Shown here piece after piece: positions 46,601 to 59,490 of a stretch of DNA of 64,000 bases (position 1 is its first letter; each line of letters begins with the position of its first letter). Source of the DNA: Spodoptera frugiperda (Eukaryota > Arthropoda > Insecta > Lepidoptera > Noctuidae); assembly GCF_023101765.2 (NCBI RefSeq), contig NC_064212.1:6944001-7008000 (forward strand). The letters run 5' to 3'. Both the position numbers and the translations under genes were made by a program. The notes beneath the pieces were generated by a model. That model had not been told where the DNA came from and did not search any database. It saw only the letters and a list, made by a program, of their open reading frames with translations.

Positions 46601-49600
46601 TTATACGTACTGTTTTCTTAAGACTACCGGCCACTGTGATCCTACGTAACCATTCTATAATGTTACATTATGTCTGGATGATGCTGAGATAACAAAATGA
46701 GCTTCTTATAATCGCTACACGCGAGGTAGTATCTCCTACATGTTCGGAATTTATTTGATAGCTTGCTATATGGGAGTCATAAACATGGAGCGGATATTGT
46801 AGCTGTCTCAATTAGTGCGTCTTACAGCTGAATGCACCGCGAATATTGATCGCTGATTCGCTGCGCCACTCGCATAACATGGCGGAATTCTGAAAAACTT
46901 TAAATTTTAACACGGTGTACTAAATTTTAGCCGAATTAAACCAGCTTTAATATAAATAGACTATTAATCTCCTTAAGATATTGATCTAATTAACTCTATC
47001 TAATGCTAATGGCGTTTTACGAGCAAGCGGCTGTAGGCAAATTGAAGTGATTGAATGTGACATGCAAATAGTATAGGTTCGCATACACTTGTAGCTGCCA
47101 AGTGGCGAGAAATTGTGCAGCGAGTCGAAACAGGCCAGTTGCGAGTCGCCGTCTGTGTGGTACAATTAAATCACGAGAAACAACAGCGCGAGCGCTTGCG
47201 CAGCTCCCGAGGGTGCGGCACGCCTGCTTGCCCCGCGCTACTACTTCACCTTGATGTTAACTACCCATGTTTCAGTGTTTCTTGCAAATGTACTCGTGCT
47301 ATCAGTATTGCTAAATTACATAAATCATTTAGTAATTGTTAAGGTCAATCTTAACAACTCCTTCTTAAATGTTTGGACATGAGTATGCTCCACATATAGT
47401 AATTATATAATTATGTTCTTTCTATAATACCATAAACTTATATGGCATGTGCTAAATTTCAATAAACTTGTAGATATATAGTTACCTACAAACCTGTATC
47501 ACATATTATATCAATGACTTTTCTAATTCTCTGTAGAGCATATACAGTCAATTTTCACTTGCATATTTGTGACATTAAACAGCATTGATTAGGCAGTAGT
47601 TCGATTTTCAAAATACAACATCTAATAATAATATAACTAGCTGTCTATGAATTTCTTTAAATGTTGTTTAAATAGCGTTGATCTGCCTGTCTATTAAAAA
47701 AAAGAACAATATTTCAGTAACGATTGCTTAATGCGTACCTGAAAGGCTAATGAGATCTGATTAAGCTATGATGTCAGTGAATATAGATCAAGCGATGCGG
47801 TAACTTGACGTCGCAGCATTGATTTCACTGTTTCATCGGCGGAGCATCGATTATTGTGATTGCGCAAGCGACGGCTGAGCTCGCCGATGCCTGCCCGTGC
47901 CCGATGCGGCCACTGTGCAAATCGGTCCAATTATGCAAGTGACTCGATTAGAAAATGAGATGGCCTGTGCGATATTTGAACTCGATTGATTTACTTACGT
48001 AATGGATGCCGGAAATAATGTCAGAGCTGCATTCTAAGAATAGGATCGTTAGGTATTGTTACTAATACTAGAGTAGAGGAGGGGTACGTATGACAGATGT
48101 GTATCTATACATTATGTTTGAATCCTATATCTTTACAAGCAACAAACATTTAGCCGTGAACAATTTTACACGATTATTGAGGGACATAAGCATCGATTTT
48201 AGTTTGAAAAAACCTGAAGCCATAATTGATTGGTTAATTTTTAATTTAAACCTATATTTTTGGTCGCTTGAAGTGTTTTCTACATTTTAGTAGCAGGGAA
48301 GACTTTTTTATAAAAGCTCATGAGTTTGGAACTAAAAACCAGTTACATAAACATATACTCTTGCTGTCATGCGACTACAGCAATATAAATTAATTAATGG
48401 TTTTTACGGTATTAGTGAAAAATGAAAAGTGAAATGTGCAACCTCCTAGTGTTACTCGTAAATACACATTCTGTACATTGTATACAATTGATAGAAAAGA
48501 AAGCAACTTTATTTTAAATTACGTATCCTCTTTACCATAATCTATGAAAACATTAAACTTTGTGAGAAAATTGAGATGTACGGCGCAGTCACTATTACTT
48601 TTATCAACAAATGATGGTGTTGTATGTTTCAATTACGACATAACCACAGCGTGGCCACCATATAATTGACTCGTAGCCTTCCGTAGTTACACACTAATTG
48701 CAAAATGGTTGCTATTGTTATTTATGTTCTTTTTATTTAACAAGTGGGTTTTTATTGTTTAATTCGATAATAATACGGCTTTGCTATAGTAAATTAAAAA
48801 GCATCATTACTTATTTAAATACTAAAAATTATTTTCTCTAACTAAAGTGTGTATCACTAAAATACGTAGTTACTAAAGATACGTAAAAATATTACTGAAT
48901 TAAGTATTATTTGTTAATTGTAATTTTTAGTTCGAGATAAAAGATTGCTTAAGATGAGGTGGTGAAAAGTAAACAAAAACATATGCGTGGATACTAAACA
49001 AACATATAATTTCTATCACGTTGAATTTGACATATCGGTACTTTTTTTTTTGTAAACAAGTTTGCCATGTGATACAGATCGGAAGAGATCGTTATTCTCA
49101 CTAAGCCCGGTAAAAGTAAGAGAAAGGTCAAGAACATATGGTTCCGATATTTTTGAATTTCATGAGGGGAGCAAGCTGCGCCGGCGGGGTCAACGCACTG
49201 TTTCATGTAAAGGAGGGTTGACACCGGTGCGGCGCGACGCTCACGTGGGATATGGGAGGTCGCCTTGTGTGACTCGCTTTTCGGGAAACGCTTGCGCAGG
49301 TGACGACCTCCTACACAATTGAACACGGCTCCACAATACCTCAAAATCTAATGCAAACGAATTCCGCAACATGTATTATAAAACAAAACAACTTTCTTGA
49401 AATGAATTTAGGCTAATGAATTAATTTCACGCCTTACGTTTAATTCTGTTTACTGAAATGGAACAGTTTAGTTTAGAACGCCATTTCAGGTAATCATTCA
49501 TTATATTCCGCTGTGAAGTTTTTGATTACAATTACAATTCGTTTAAAATTCAATTTGTAAAAATGTACCCCAGTATGTATTACACTGAGTCCAGCCCCTG

Positions 49601-52600
49601 AAGAACAGACGATACCTAGCATTCTAAAAGTTTTCAGTGGTCTAACTGCGCACCTAAAGCTATTTGCTAAGTATAATTAATGTTTGCACTAGTACAACGC
49701 AGAATGAAAAACCTTTAGTTATTTCTTCGTTCAAATTATTATATTATTGAATTAAATACATCATATACAGCTGTTTTGTAATAAATACCTACATTTAGTA
49801 ATGTTTACAAACAATAGTATTTCTGCAAACTAAACAAAACAATACAAGTGTTATTATGTAACATACATATAATGATACAAAATTATATAATGTATACCTG
49901 CCAGTGTACCTGTAGTAATGATAACCCTTTAATAAGGGTTAACTATCAATATAGCAGGCGTGAAATTAAAACAAAGTTACAATGAGTCGTTGCAGTACGT
50001 GCGATGTACGCAATATAAACGGTTATGTTACAATATCGTATTTTACGAAGCTCAGTGACTGGCCTATGATGATGATTTATAACATTTGCCGATTTTACGA
50101 TACGTATTGATGTCCTGTTAGATCAGAGAGACATCGCCAATAAAATAAACAATAAACAGATAGATGTATGTACGAGCAGGCCGATCTTGTTCGCGATACC
50201 AGCCGGTGTACGATTTCCTTACAATGATATTTAAATTTTATGGTACGTGCGCTTGTTAGTCACAACATAACGTATAATATCCCAAAGCTTTTCTGCTTCA
50301 TGTTTATGAGCTATGATTTACATGTTTACCACTTCAGCGAGTACATTCAGAATTAGAGGCTGGGGTTTAACGGGACACCGATAATCACATTTAGACGTGG
50401 TTTATGGCACTTATTACTAAACAATAAACCTGTTCAGGTATTGTATTGATTTGATTTAAATTTAAAGGTCTGGCCTACATTTGTTAAATAAACTTTGTAT
50501 GTCTTTAATGCCGGTTTTTTTATTACATTGGCATTGATTGTAATTAGACATTGAAAAATACGGACTCCTAATATAAATATCCGTTGTTTGAGACATTCGG
50601 CGTGTATGTTATTGATGAAGGTGGCCGTCGCCACAAGTGGCTTCGAGCCATTAGCCGCCGCGGTCGGCCGGCGGCCGCGCCTGCGCTTGTCTCATGCGAA
50701 CGCCATAATCTTCGCTCCACTGCTCTTTATAATCGCTCAGTATTGTTTCCAACTCCATTATATTGTCAGATATAGTCCTTCGATAAATTTAGCCGTCGTT
50801 GAGCAATACTGTGTTTGATTGAGCGAAACAGGACAACTATCAAGTCAATTTCCTGAAGATTTGATTTCTCAACTCCATTTTTGTAGTAATTTGTAAACAT
50901 AAGAATGTATGCTTTACGTATTTGAATAAGTTTCGAACGATCTAATCACGTATCCTGATCGATCAAATGTTTAAGTGAAAACCTGTGGATTGGCAGTTTG
51001 TGCTAAGCGACGCTATTCAAAATGATGGACTCGGTCGGATTATCAGTGGAGACAGACGGAGCGAGCACACAGATAGGTGAGGGTGACAGTAATTGACAGG
51101 TCGGCGGGCGCAGGACACTTGACGCACGTGCGAGAGCGGACTCGGGCCCCCGCACTAAGCAGGATGTCTTTAAATAGACTAAATGCCTTTGTGAAGGCAT
51201 GCCCTCCGAAGGGTGGCGGCATCCGGCTCCGATCGCGCACACGATTCGCTTCTAAAGAGGAAACTTATAAATAACTTCTTCAATTATTCTGAACCATTCA
51301 ACTATAAACATGAAATACTCGTTGCGTCTGAATCAATGCGGCGCGGGCGCACCGGGAGTCGTTTGCGCCGCTGCGCTACCGGAGTGCCGGACCCTTATCG
51401 ACCATCTTGCCGACACACTGTTTCACGGAATGCCTATTGTTTGATTAATAATATCTGTAAACAACTTGATATATTATTATTTGTCGTAAGTGATGTAACG
51501 AGAAGTTGGTAGATTGGCCGGTGTGTCCTCATTCTGTCCTAAACTTGTTATACATTGTTTATACAACTGACTTGTAGTAAATTATCTTGACACATTTTCA
51601 CATTTGTTTCTGAGGATTAAAGATTGATGACTTAACTTTGTGAGAGACTTTGTGTCTTTTAATAAAGAATGTACATAGCAATTCAGAAAATCCAAAATAG
51701 ACGATAAAGCCGTAAACTGGTTATTACCAGTAGGTCAGAGTACTAACTATTGTAAGAGTCACAGGGAGTACCAACTCGTATGAAAGAATTGAAGACATTG
51801 AAAGCAAACGACGCAATAAAATCCGGATCTAAATGAGGGGATTACGATGTGAGTACGTATGTGGTATGCACGTGTTCATGTGAAGGGTCCCGCGGAACTC
51901 CTCCCAATGGGAACCTACCTGCGAGTGCGCTGCGCACAAACAAGTGTTTCCGGTCATGGTACGATATCCGGCGCGTTTGCGCAACTTATCCTACGATTTA
52001 TCGGCGGATCTTGTTTCAGTTTAGAGTGTCATCGCTACGAATTCAACGAACAGATTAAAAACGTATGTTAAGACGAGACGGAAATGTGTCAAGTATGTTT
52101 AGTACGTACTACTTGTTATGAAGTCAGTTGTTTGTCACCTTAGTCGTTACTGGTTTGGAATTACAAACTTTTGAAATCACGTTACATAAGACAACACACA
52201 ACACCTGTTTTTTAACAGAGATGGACCAGAATATAGTTTGTGCATACAGTCTGAGTGAGCAAGACAATGCTTGCCCAATGGTGTGATGTTATTTATGTTT
52301 TGCTTATCATTCTCCTATACTCATACACATTTAAACACACAAGTCATGTAAGTTGTTAATATTATGTATCATCTATAGCTCATTATAAACAAGTTCATAT
52401 TGAGATATCTTCCTATTTCATGAAATCTTCCTTAAGCGTAATAGTTTCCTACTTTTTACACGGAGGAACCGCGGTATCTGAACCATTACAAACGTCGGGT
52501 TTAGGGGTCCTTTTATCATAATTTGAATAGGAGCTGAGTATAGGGTGACCATTATACTTATTTACTTACTGTGGAGGTACAACAAAACGAGTAAGAAAGT

Positions 52601-53249
52601 GGAACATTGAAATCAACGCCTCAATAATTTAATTGATTTTATAGTTTTGACTGGTTTAAAGCCCGTACTTACCGGAACTAATACAGTTAGAATGTTATTT
52701 GTTTTTTAATTGGATTCCTCCACAGCCTTCTAAAACCACTGCAACTCCTGTAAGCCAGGTTCTACAGAAAAGGAACACCATGAAAATACCGAAACAATGA
52801 AGTATGCTCGTCACAGGGAGATAAATCCACAGGAATAAGAGACAGGGACAAGTTATTATTAGAATGGTACATATATGATGCATCATCAAATTTATGTAGT
52901 TTATGGATAAAGTTGAAACTATTAGACGTTACAAGAAAATTTAATGCTTTTTAGTAAACTACGAATGCGAATATTGATTTATTTTGGACCAATTTGTTTT
53001 TATTATTTAATTGTGTTGTTTTGTCACTTGAAAATAAATTATTTTGCTTCCCCACAATCCCCAAAAGGCATGTAACTCACTTGTAATTCCTTTTGGTGAT
53101 ATCAGGTGCTATGTTATACTATAAAAAAATGTACTTTAGATCACAGCATTTTCATCATTAGTTTACACGATTTCTTTATTTAAATTTATTTATTAGATTT
53201 CTGTACTCCATTGACATCGCAGCAACGTAGTGTTGTTGTAGTTAAATAA
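43616..53249. other. Gene-poor DNA with scattered GC-rich patches
   Basis: No gene was recognised. GC-rich patches lie at about 45350-45480, 46370-46500, 50630-50705 and 51090-51390. A short (GCAGCGGT)n run is at 46376-46409, and a GCGCATGCGC palindrome (NRF-1/Ewg type) at about 45872. Two overlapping frames at 45153-45515 (120 codons) and 45205-45696 (163 codons) share the first patch in different phases with no domain, start context or splice support. AT dinucleotide runs lie at 44228-44265. I see no repeats of known class in this interval. Confidence 0.4.
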
Positions 53250-53675
53250 TTTTTATTTATGTCTCTGTAGCGTACGTAGCTATGTCGTAGCGTTTTGTAA
53301 ACCACGCGTACGGTTTCGTAGCGTCTGTGTAGCGGGGACGTAGCATGTTTGTAGCGGGTACGAAGCGAAGTCGTGACCTTTGTACTAATCTATATCAGTT
53401 GTATTTATCTTTCTGAACAGAAGTAGCGTTACCGTAGCGTTTTGTAAACGATCCGCACTGTTTCGTAGCGGGGACGTAGCATGTTTGTTGCGGATATGGA
53501 GCGACGTCGTGACCTAGGTCCTAAAATATAAAGGTTGCATTTATCTTTATGTAGTGTACGCAGCATTCTCGCAGCGTTTTGCAAACGATCTGCACTGTCT
53601 CGTAGCGACTTCGTAGCGGGGACGTAGCATGTTCGTAGCGGGTATGAAGCGATTTCGTGATTTTTTCGTATTTGC
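53250..53675. repeat. Three-unit tandem repeat (about 137-148 bp), GTAGCG-rich
   Basis: The string CGGGGACGTAGCATGTT, or a close variant, starts at 53333, 53469 and 53617, and GTAGCGTTTTGTAAAC-like strings start at 53287, 53434 and 53571. This gives unit lengths of 136-148 bp. Each unit also holds CGTCGTGACC- or TTTCGTGA-type ends and a TTTATCTTT-like spacer. About 11 exact GTAGCG hexamers occur, suggesting a shorter ancestral repeat. The 82-codon minus frame at 53429-53677 is an artefact of this repeat. Confidence 0.88.
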
Positions 53676-56600
53676 ATAAATTTACTGTAAGTACGTATTC
53701 TGTGCTGGAATATTATTCAAATCTCTCTTTAAGTAAAGTTTTTATGCTGAACTCTTAGATGGATTTAGTTTTACGTAAGAAATTATGGTATAAGAAAAAG
53801 TAAGCTACAATCATGTTGCTATAAACTACATATAAACACATTTAATAACTATTTGTACGTCATTAAGGCAATGATATTTAAATGTAACATCTTGCATGAT
53901 ATGTATTGTGTAATATATACTCGTGTTTTGGGCTAATAAATGTCTTAAGCCAGGCGATGCGGCCTAAAAAGGTCATGTCTCGTAGATTTATCTGCAGTGG
54001 TTTAACCTTGGGCACAGTAATCAAAGGTGTAGCAGTTGCCAGACGGTAGAGGCAACGTTAGCGAGGCACCCAACGTGCTAGACGAGTGTGCAGCGGTGCA
54101 GGCGCGGCCGCGAGTCATTCAGCTCGCGGAGCCGGCAACGAGTCCTGCAGGTGACGGCCGCTCAATAGCGCTGATTATACCGCCATTCAACATGCGCCAT
54201 ACTCGAACAACCTGTTCCTATTAATAAATCACTTTTATACGTATAATCAAATAATGTTAACTTGTAAACCCATTCGATTTAAAATGTTACCGGTTATATG
54301 CTGTTCATATAGAAAAAGTGGCGTCTTTATTTTTTTTAATCCAGTCTGGATTTAATACATACACTAAAACCGCTTTATATAATTTGGGATTGTAACGATT
54401 GTACGGAAGCAACATTCTCACTACTTTTTATCGGATGTGCATAATGTTTTAAACATTAATAATTCTTTTAAATGTGTCATGTAATAAAAATCTTTATAAT
54501 AATCATGCAAATATTAAAACGCCATTTATAGTATTAAGTTACAGAGTAGATTTATTGTATAGCAATTGCCATATCCGCTTCCGCTGCGTAGTGTTGCGCA
54601 CGCGCCGAGCGTCGTCGTCGCGACTCTCTCTGAGCGCGACTTCCGCTGCTCTGAAGTGAACGCCTGATCAGCCCTTTCTATATAAATGACAATAAATCAA
54701 CTGGAATAAATTATAACGTTTTTTTAACGTGTTCTTGCTTAGCAAATACGTTTATCAGTAAATCAACAAAGGGAATTATACAAATACGAATATTTAGCTA
54801 TATAAGTATAACAATTAGACAAATTAGTACATCATTTCGTCTGGATAAACATTAGAAGAACAAAAGGACAATATATGTGATGTGCGTTTTCAACGACATG
54901 TCTATTCGAGCGCGTCGAGTTCCAGTCAAGTGGCAATGCGTAAGTGCGTCTGCGTCGCAGCCGAGGCGCGACGTTGCGCCCGCGCGCCCTGAGGGACCAT
55001 CCCATTGTCTTCCATATCATTAAGGCCATTATATTTGCTTGTTCAAGCGTGCTTTTATCGTTTGTTATTATAACTTTGATCAGTGGCTGACATCTTCATA
55101 ATGATTTTCAATAATCATTGTTTTATGATTCACAAACAATAGCTGTAATCACAATGCTAATAATAACCTCGACTCTTTTATAATTTGCTTAAACAGAATT
55201 GAAAGCGATATCGGGGTTGCTCCGGGTACGTAGGACGTGAAAAGAAAGTAGGTTAGATGAGACTTTCTATTGTTTCAGACATTCGCATTAATTGATTATT
55301 ATGTTTGTGTTGTCTATCAATACGGCTATCGCGTACTTATCACAAGAATTATACTTACGTCCGTAACAATAGGTATGTAAGAGAGCTATTTAAAATATAG
55401 ACTTCATTAAAAGACTTTGTCACAATATAAAGTGGTAAGTATTAATTAATAAGTCTGGAGCATGTATTTAAGGCTTGTAATGTTATAAGACACCAAAGAA
55501 AGCCACAAGTTTGACATACTTTATTTGTAATTGACTCCGCTTAGTATTGCAACAAAATTCCTGCGTCAGGCAGAAGAAAGAAGTCATTGACAAAGTACAA
55601 ACAAGGATTATGTAATAATACCATACAACGACTCAACTTGTAACCGGAGTCCCCTTACTTACATTGTACATAATTTGTATCGATTCCTTGATTAGTAAGT
55701 TGAATTTGATTTAAGTGGTTGCGTAAAATAAGTAAAAATAGGTTGTCGAGATTTATGCAATTTTAAAGCTGGCTATCGCTATCCCAATTAAGGAAGACAA
55801 GGCACACTCAAATGTGTAGTGTTCTATAAAACTCAAAACATACAATTGATACATTCGTTTCAGTGTGTAAATATATAATTTGAAAATGTAAAAAATATCA
55901 AAATCGTAATGATAAGTGTGAGTATTAAGAAAAATTACTATTTTTCCCCAAAAAAGACCATATGGTCATCATTTATTATTATGAACCCAAAATATCAAGT
56001 CCTTCTCAAATCACGGATTTAAGTTCAAGACACGTCAAAGTGATTTACCTTTCTTTAGCACTTAAAATTCGAAGGCCATTAAACCGAATGAGATTTCAAC
56101 GGAGACGATGGCCCGTAAAAGTTTCGCAAGAGTCGGTCGTAACCCATTTTGGTTATAACTCGCCGTGACGCGACGAGCTTTTACACGGCGAGCGAAGAAA
56201 ATAGGGAGTCGGGCATCGCCGAAAACAACAATGAGGTACTGTTACCATAATGACACTTTATGAGCACAAACCTCGGGCCGCAGCCGAACACGACACGGTC
56301 GCGGTCGCGGTCGCGATGCACGAATGTGGTCCGCGCATTGTTTCCGCATTATACTCGAACCGCCAGCAACGAGGACGACATTGATGGCTCGCGGACAAAG
56401 GCACCCATTGCAACAGACGACTGCCGACCTCCATCGACATGCAGATCGATTCTCTCAAATCAATTTGATTGTTGATTTTATAATTTCCTAACTCCTGACT
56501 TTATTCACTGATTCAATATTTATTCAATGTTTTTATTCGTTCTATAAATAGTGAACCTAGCCTACAAAGCATATTTAAATATCTATTCGACGACGTCTAT

Positions 56601-58973
56601 CACTAAAAACAATAATAACGAATAAAGCAATATCAGTTTCATTAATAATAACAGTCACTCGAGTTGTTACTAAATTACTGATTTGACATAACGAACAATA
56701 GATTTTTATTTCTTAGAAATTAAAACTTTTAATGAGTATTTTTATTTGTTTTAATGTCTTATTAATCATACCCATAAAATAAACCACATAAAACATTATA
56801 CTTAGCAATATCCATTCAACCCAGTTCACGTTCACATGTTTATGTCCGGGAAGATTAAGTTGTAAATAAATACTTACGCAGCCACAAAATTGGACGGTTT
56901 TACTCATTCCTGTATAAACGATAATAGCTTTAAATTGAGACATGGACTTTCTGATTTCGTGTAACTTTCTTTATTAATGATATTGTGGTAAATGGCCATT
57001 GGTCATTGTGGGTCAGTGGAATATACCTTTTGGTAGCGTTCGGTCCTGCTAGGAAAACGACAATCTCGTAGGATATGGGACCACATGGCCAGTGCTCGGT
57101 GGGCGGTCGATAACATGACACGTATCAACATTAGCGTACACGGGGACCGCAACGTCGCGGCTCACCGTTCAGCGCACGCGCACGCAATGTTCTCTGAACA
57201 AAGTGACGCAGTGTGGCTTGCACTATGCACACAAGATCGCCAACCGTGTGGTCCCGCAGTTAACGCTGCGCTCAGCAAAGACCCAGAGTTTACGAATATT
57301 ACGACATCATATATCTAATAGATTGTTGCACTCTCGGCAACTTTATACAATACAAATATATGTCTAATCCTAGACTAAACTGGATATGTACAACAGATAC
57401 GTTATGAATATCAAGTCTGTGACTCGATTCTACAGCATGGAATGATATCGATCATTCTTATATAATTACCTAATCTTTATGGATGGCTATGGCTATGATT
57501 GTTTAATCAAACAGTTTGCTAATATTTTTTTTATGTTTTTAATGTGAGATCTAATATTTTTTTTACTAACTTTTGTAATGCCAAGATAGATATGTCGTTC
57601 AGCAAATTTTTCATCATTACCTAACATCATCTTTGCTATCATGTCAAAGAAAGCTTGGAATGAACATTCGTCGTTGTACAAATGATTCATATTCTGATTA
57701 TACATAGTACATGATATGAATGTAACGGTTTTAACAAATTCATGTAATAATGCATGAAGTAATTGACAAGGGCAGACGATACGTTACGTTTGTGGTACGT
57801 CATACATGTGCTGTGATTGAATACAAGTAAGGCGCGCGCGTGGGCCAGGTGCGCGCAACAATCTCGGCAGTTGTCGCTGCGCACGCGCACCCTCGGTGCA
57901 CTTTTAATTTTCAGTACCTATAAAAAAGGATCTATCAAAAGATGGCGACTAAATCAACCGGTGTTCGGGTGCAACTATGCAGCTCGGATCGGTCGCCCTC
58001 CGCGAACAAAACACCGTTTGTTGGGTGTGCAAACAAGTTCTGATTAAATGAAAAGGTGTCCCGGAACGGGTGTGTCTGTCGTTTGCTTAAAGTAATTACA
58101 TTTCATTTGATAGTTACTCCTATAAGTAAATACATAGAAACCATCTTGTTTGTGTACTGTTAATTAATTTACGTACATTACTGTGAGAGACATTGATACA
58201 TTGTCATATCTTATCATTGTTATACTTATGTATATTATACAGGTTGTATCAAATATCCAATTCGCTTGCAAAGGTAATATGCAACACATACAAAATTACA
58301 TAATAATGTTTTGTAATGTTAAAAATAATAACTTCCTTGTTCGCTTTTTTAGAAAAAAACCTTAATTTTTAAAAGCATTTTCAACTGGTATGTTACTGTT
58401 ACTGGTATTAATATAATCTAAAAGTTCGAGTTAAAAGTTGGTAAACGAGTGTTTGTGTGAGCGTTTGTTACAGATAAAAATAATAATGAAACCGTTATTC
58501 GTCATTTACGGTTCTCTTAATCCTGTACTGAATGATCTACATGTTCGAGCCTGCTCCGGCGCATTGGATGCAGCTGTCCCACGACCCCAGGTCTTCTCTC
58601 CCCTTCATACCGTAACACTATAAATACCTTTTCGGACTAAGAAATGCAAAAAAATCCCTATAACGGTGAGATTTTGGAAAAAAATCATCGAATGTGGGAA
58701 ACGGACGATTCCCGTTTCCCTAGACTGCGATGTTATTGTTTGTTCCTATGCAATGTAACGGTATCAATAGCCCCTGATGTATGTATCTACACAACGCACA
58801 TTTGTTGCGCCAGTAATATAAAATGTTACTTATGAGTCGTTGTATTTTTCGAAATCACCTATTTTAATCATTACAGTTCGACTACAGTCGATCAGTATTG
58901 TGAAGACTTTACGTCAATTTTGTCTACCTAAGCATCTATTATCAATAGATATCATTATAAGTTTATAATTTCG
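53676..58973. other. Gene-poor DNA with GC-rich patches
   Basis: Patches lie at about 54050-54150, 54585-54655, 54900-54995, 56265-56420 (with a short GGTCGC triplication at 56297-56316) and 57825-57900. Open frames over them lack recognisable motifs. The rest is AT-rich. Confidence 0.4.
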
Positions 58974-59009
58974 TATTTACATTTGTTGTGATTACAACAA
59001 ATGTAAATA
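58974..59009. repeat. Perfect 16 bp inverted repeat, 4 nt loop
   Basis: The arms TATTTACATTTGTTGT (58974-58989) and ACAACAAATGTAAATA (58994-59009) surround GATT. They are AT-rich and show no flanking direct repeat and no recognised element. Confidence 0.88.
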
Positions 59010-59300
59010 GAAATATTATGAACACAACCACTAAAGGAATATTAATTAAGATTGTGGATCATTATAGTGTTCTACGGGCACTGAAACTACTGAACGATCG
59101 CGATGAGAATAATTCTTTCACCATTGGAAAACTTACGTTACCATATTAATCTGCACGCTTCAACGCAATACATAGACGGTCTTACACTATAGTCGTATGT
59201 CAATCCTTCAAACAACTGTATATAACCTATGTTTACTCATAAATGATTTTATTTGACCTTTTTTAAAAGATATATGCCTACTGTCTATGATAATTTACAG

Positions 59301-59490
59301 ACTGCCTCGTTTGTTGAATAGTTGTAAGTGTAACTGCTGGCAAGGAGTCTTGAGTTCGATTCCCGGATCGGTCAAAGTATTATTGAAGCTTTTCGATATT
59401 TTTTTCAGTAATAGGACGGTACAGAGTCTGGATTTGTGCCTATTATTTAGTAATAGGATCCACCTGTGACGGGGACTCATACATAACTAG
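59301..59490 (+). mobile_element. tRNA-derived SINE (CTGCCTCGTTTGTTGAATAG head)
   Basis: The tRNA-like head has a box A-like segment near 59311-59330 and a box B match, GAGTTCGATTCCC, near 59352. It is followed by GGATCGGTCAAAGTATTATT, ACGGTACAGAGTCTGG and ATTTGTGCC, then AGTAATAGGATCCACC and GGGGACTCATAC. The order matches a SINE that I recognise from moths, with several decay substitutions. Short frames on both strands (59287-59480) are SINE sequence, not genes. Confidence 0.72.

Noticed and set aside
53429..53677. 82-codon minus frame with an internal amino-acid repeat
   Set aside because: The repeat comes from the tandem DNA array, not from a protein family.
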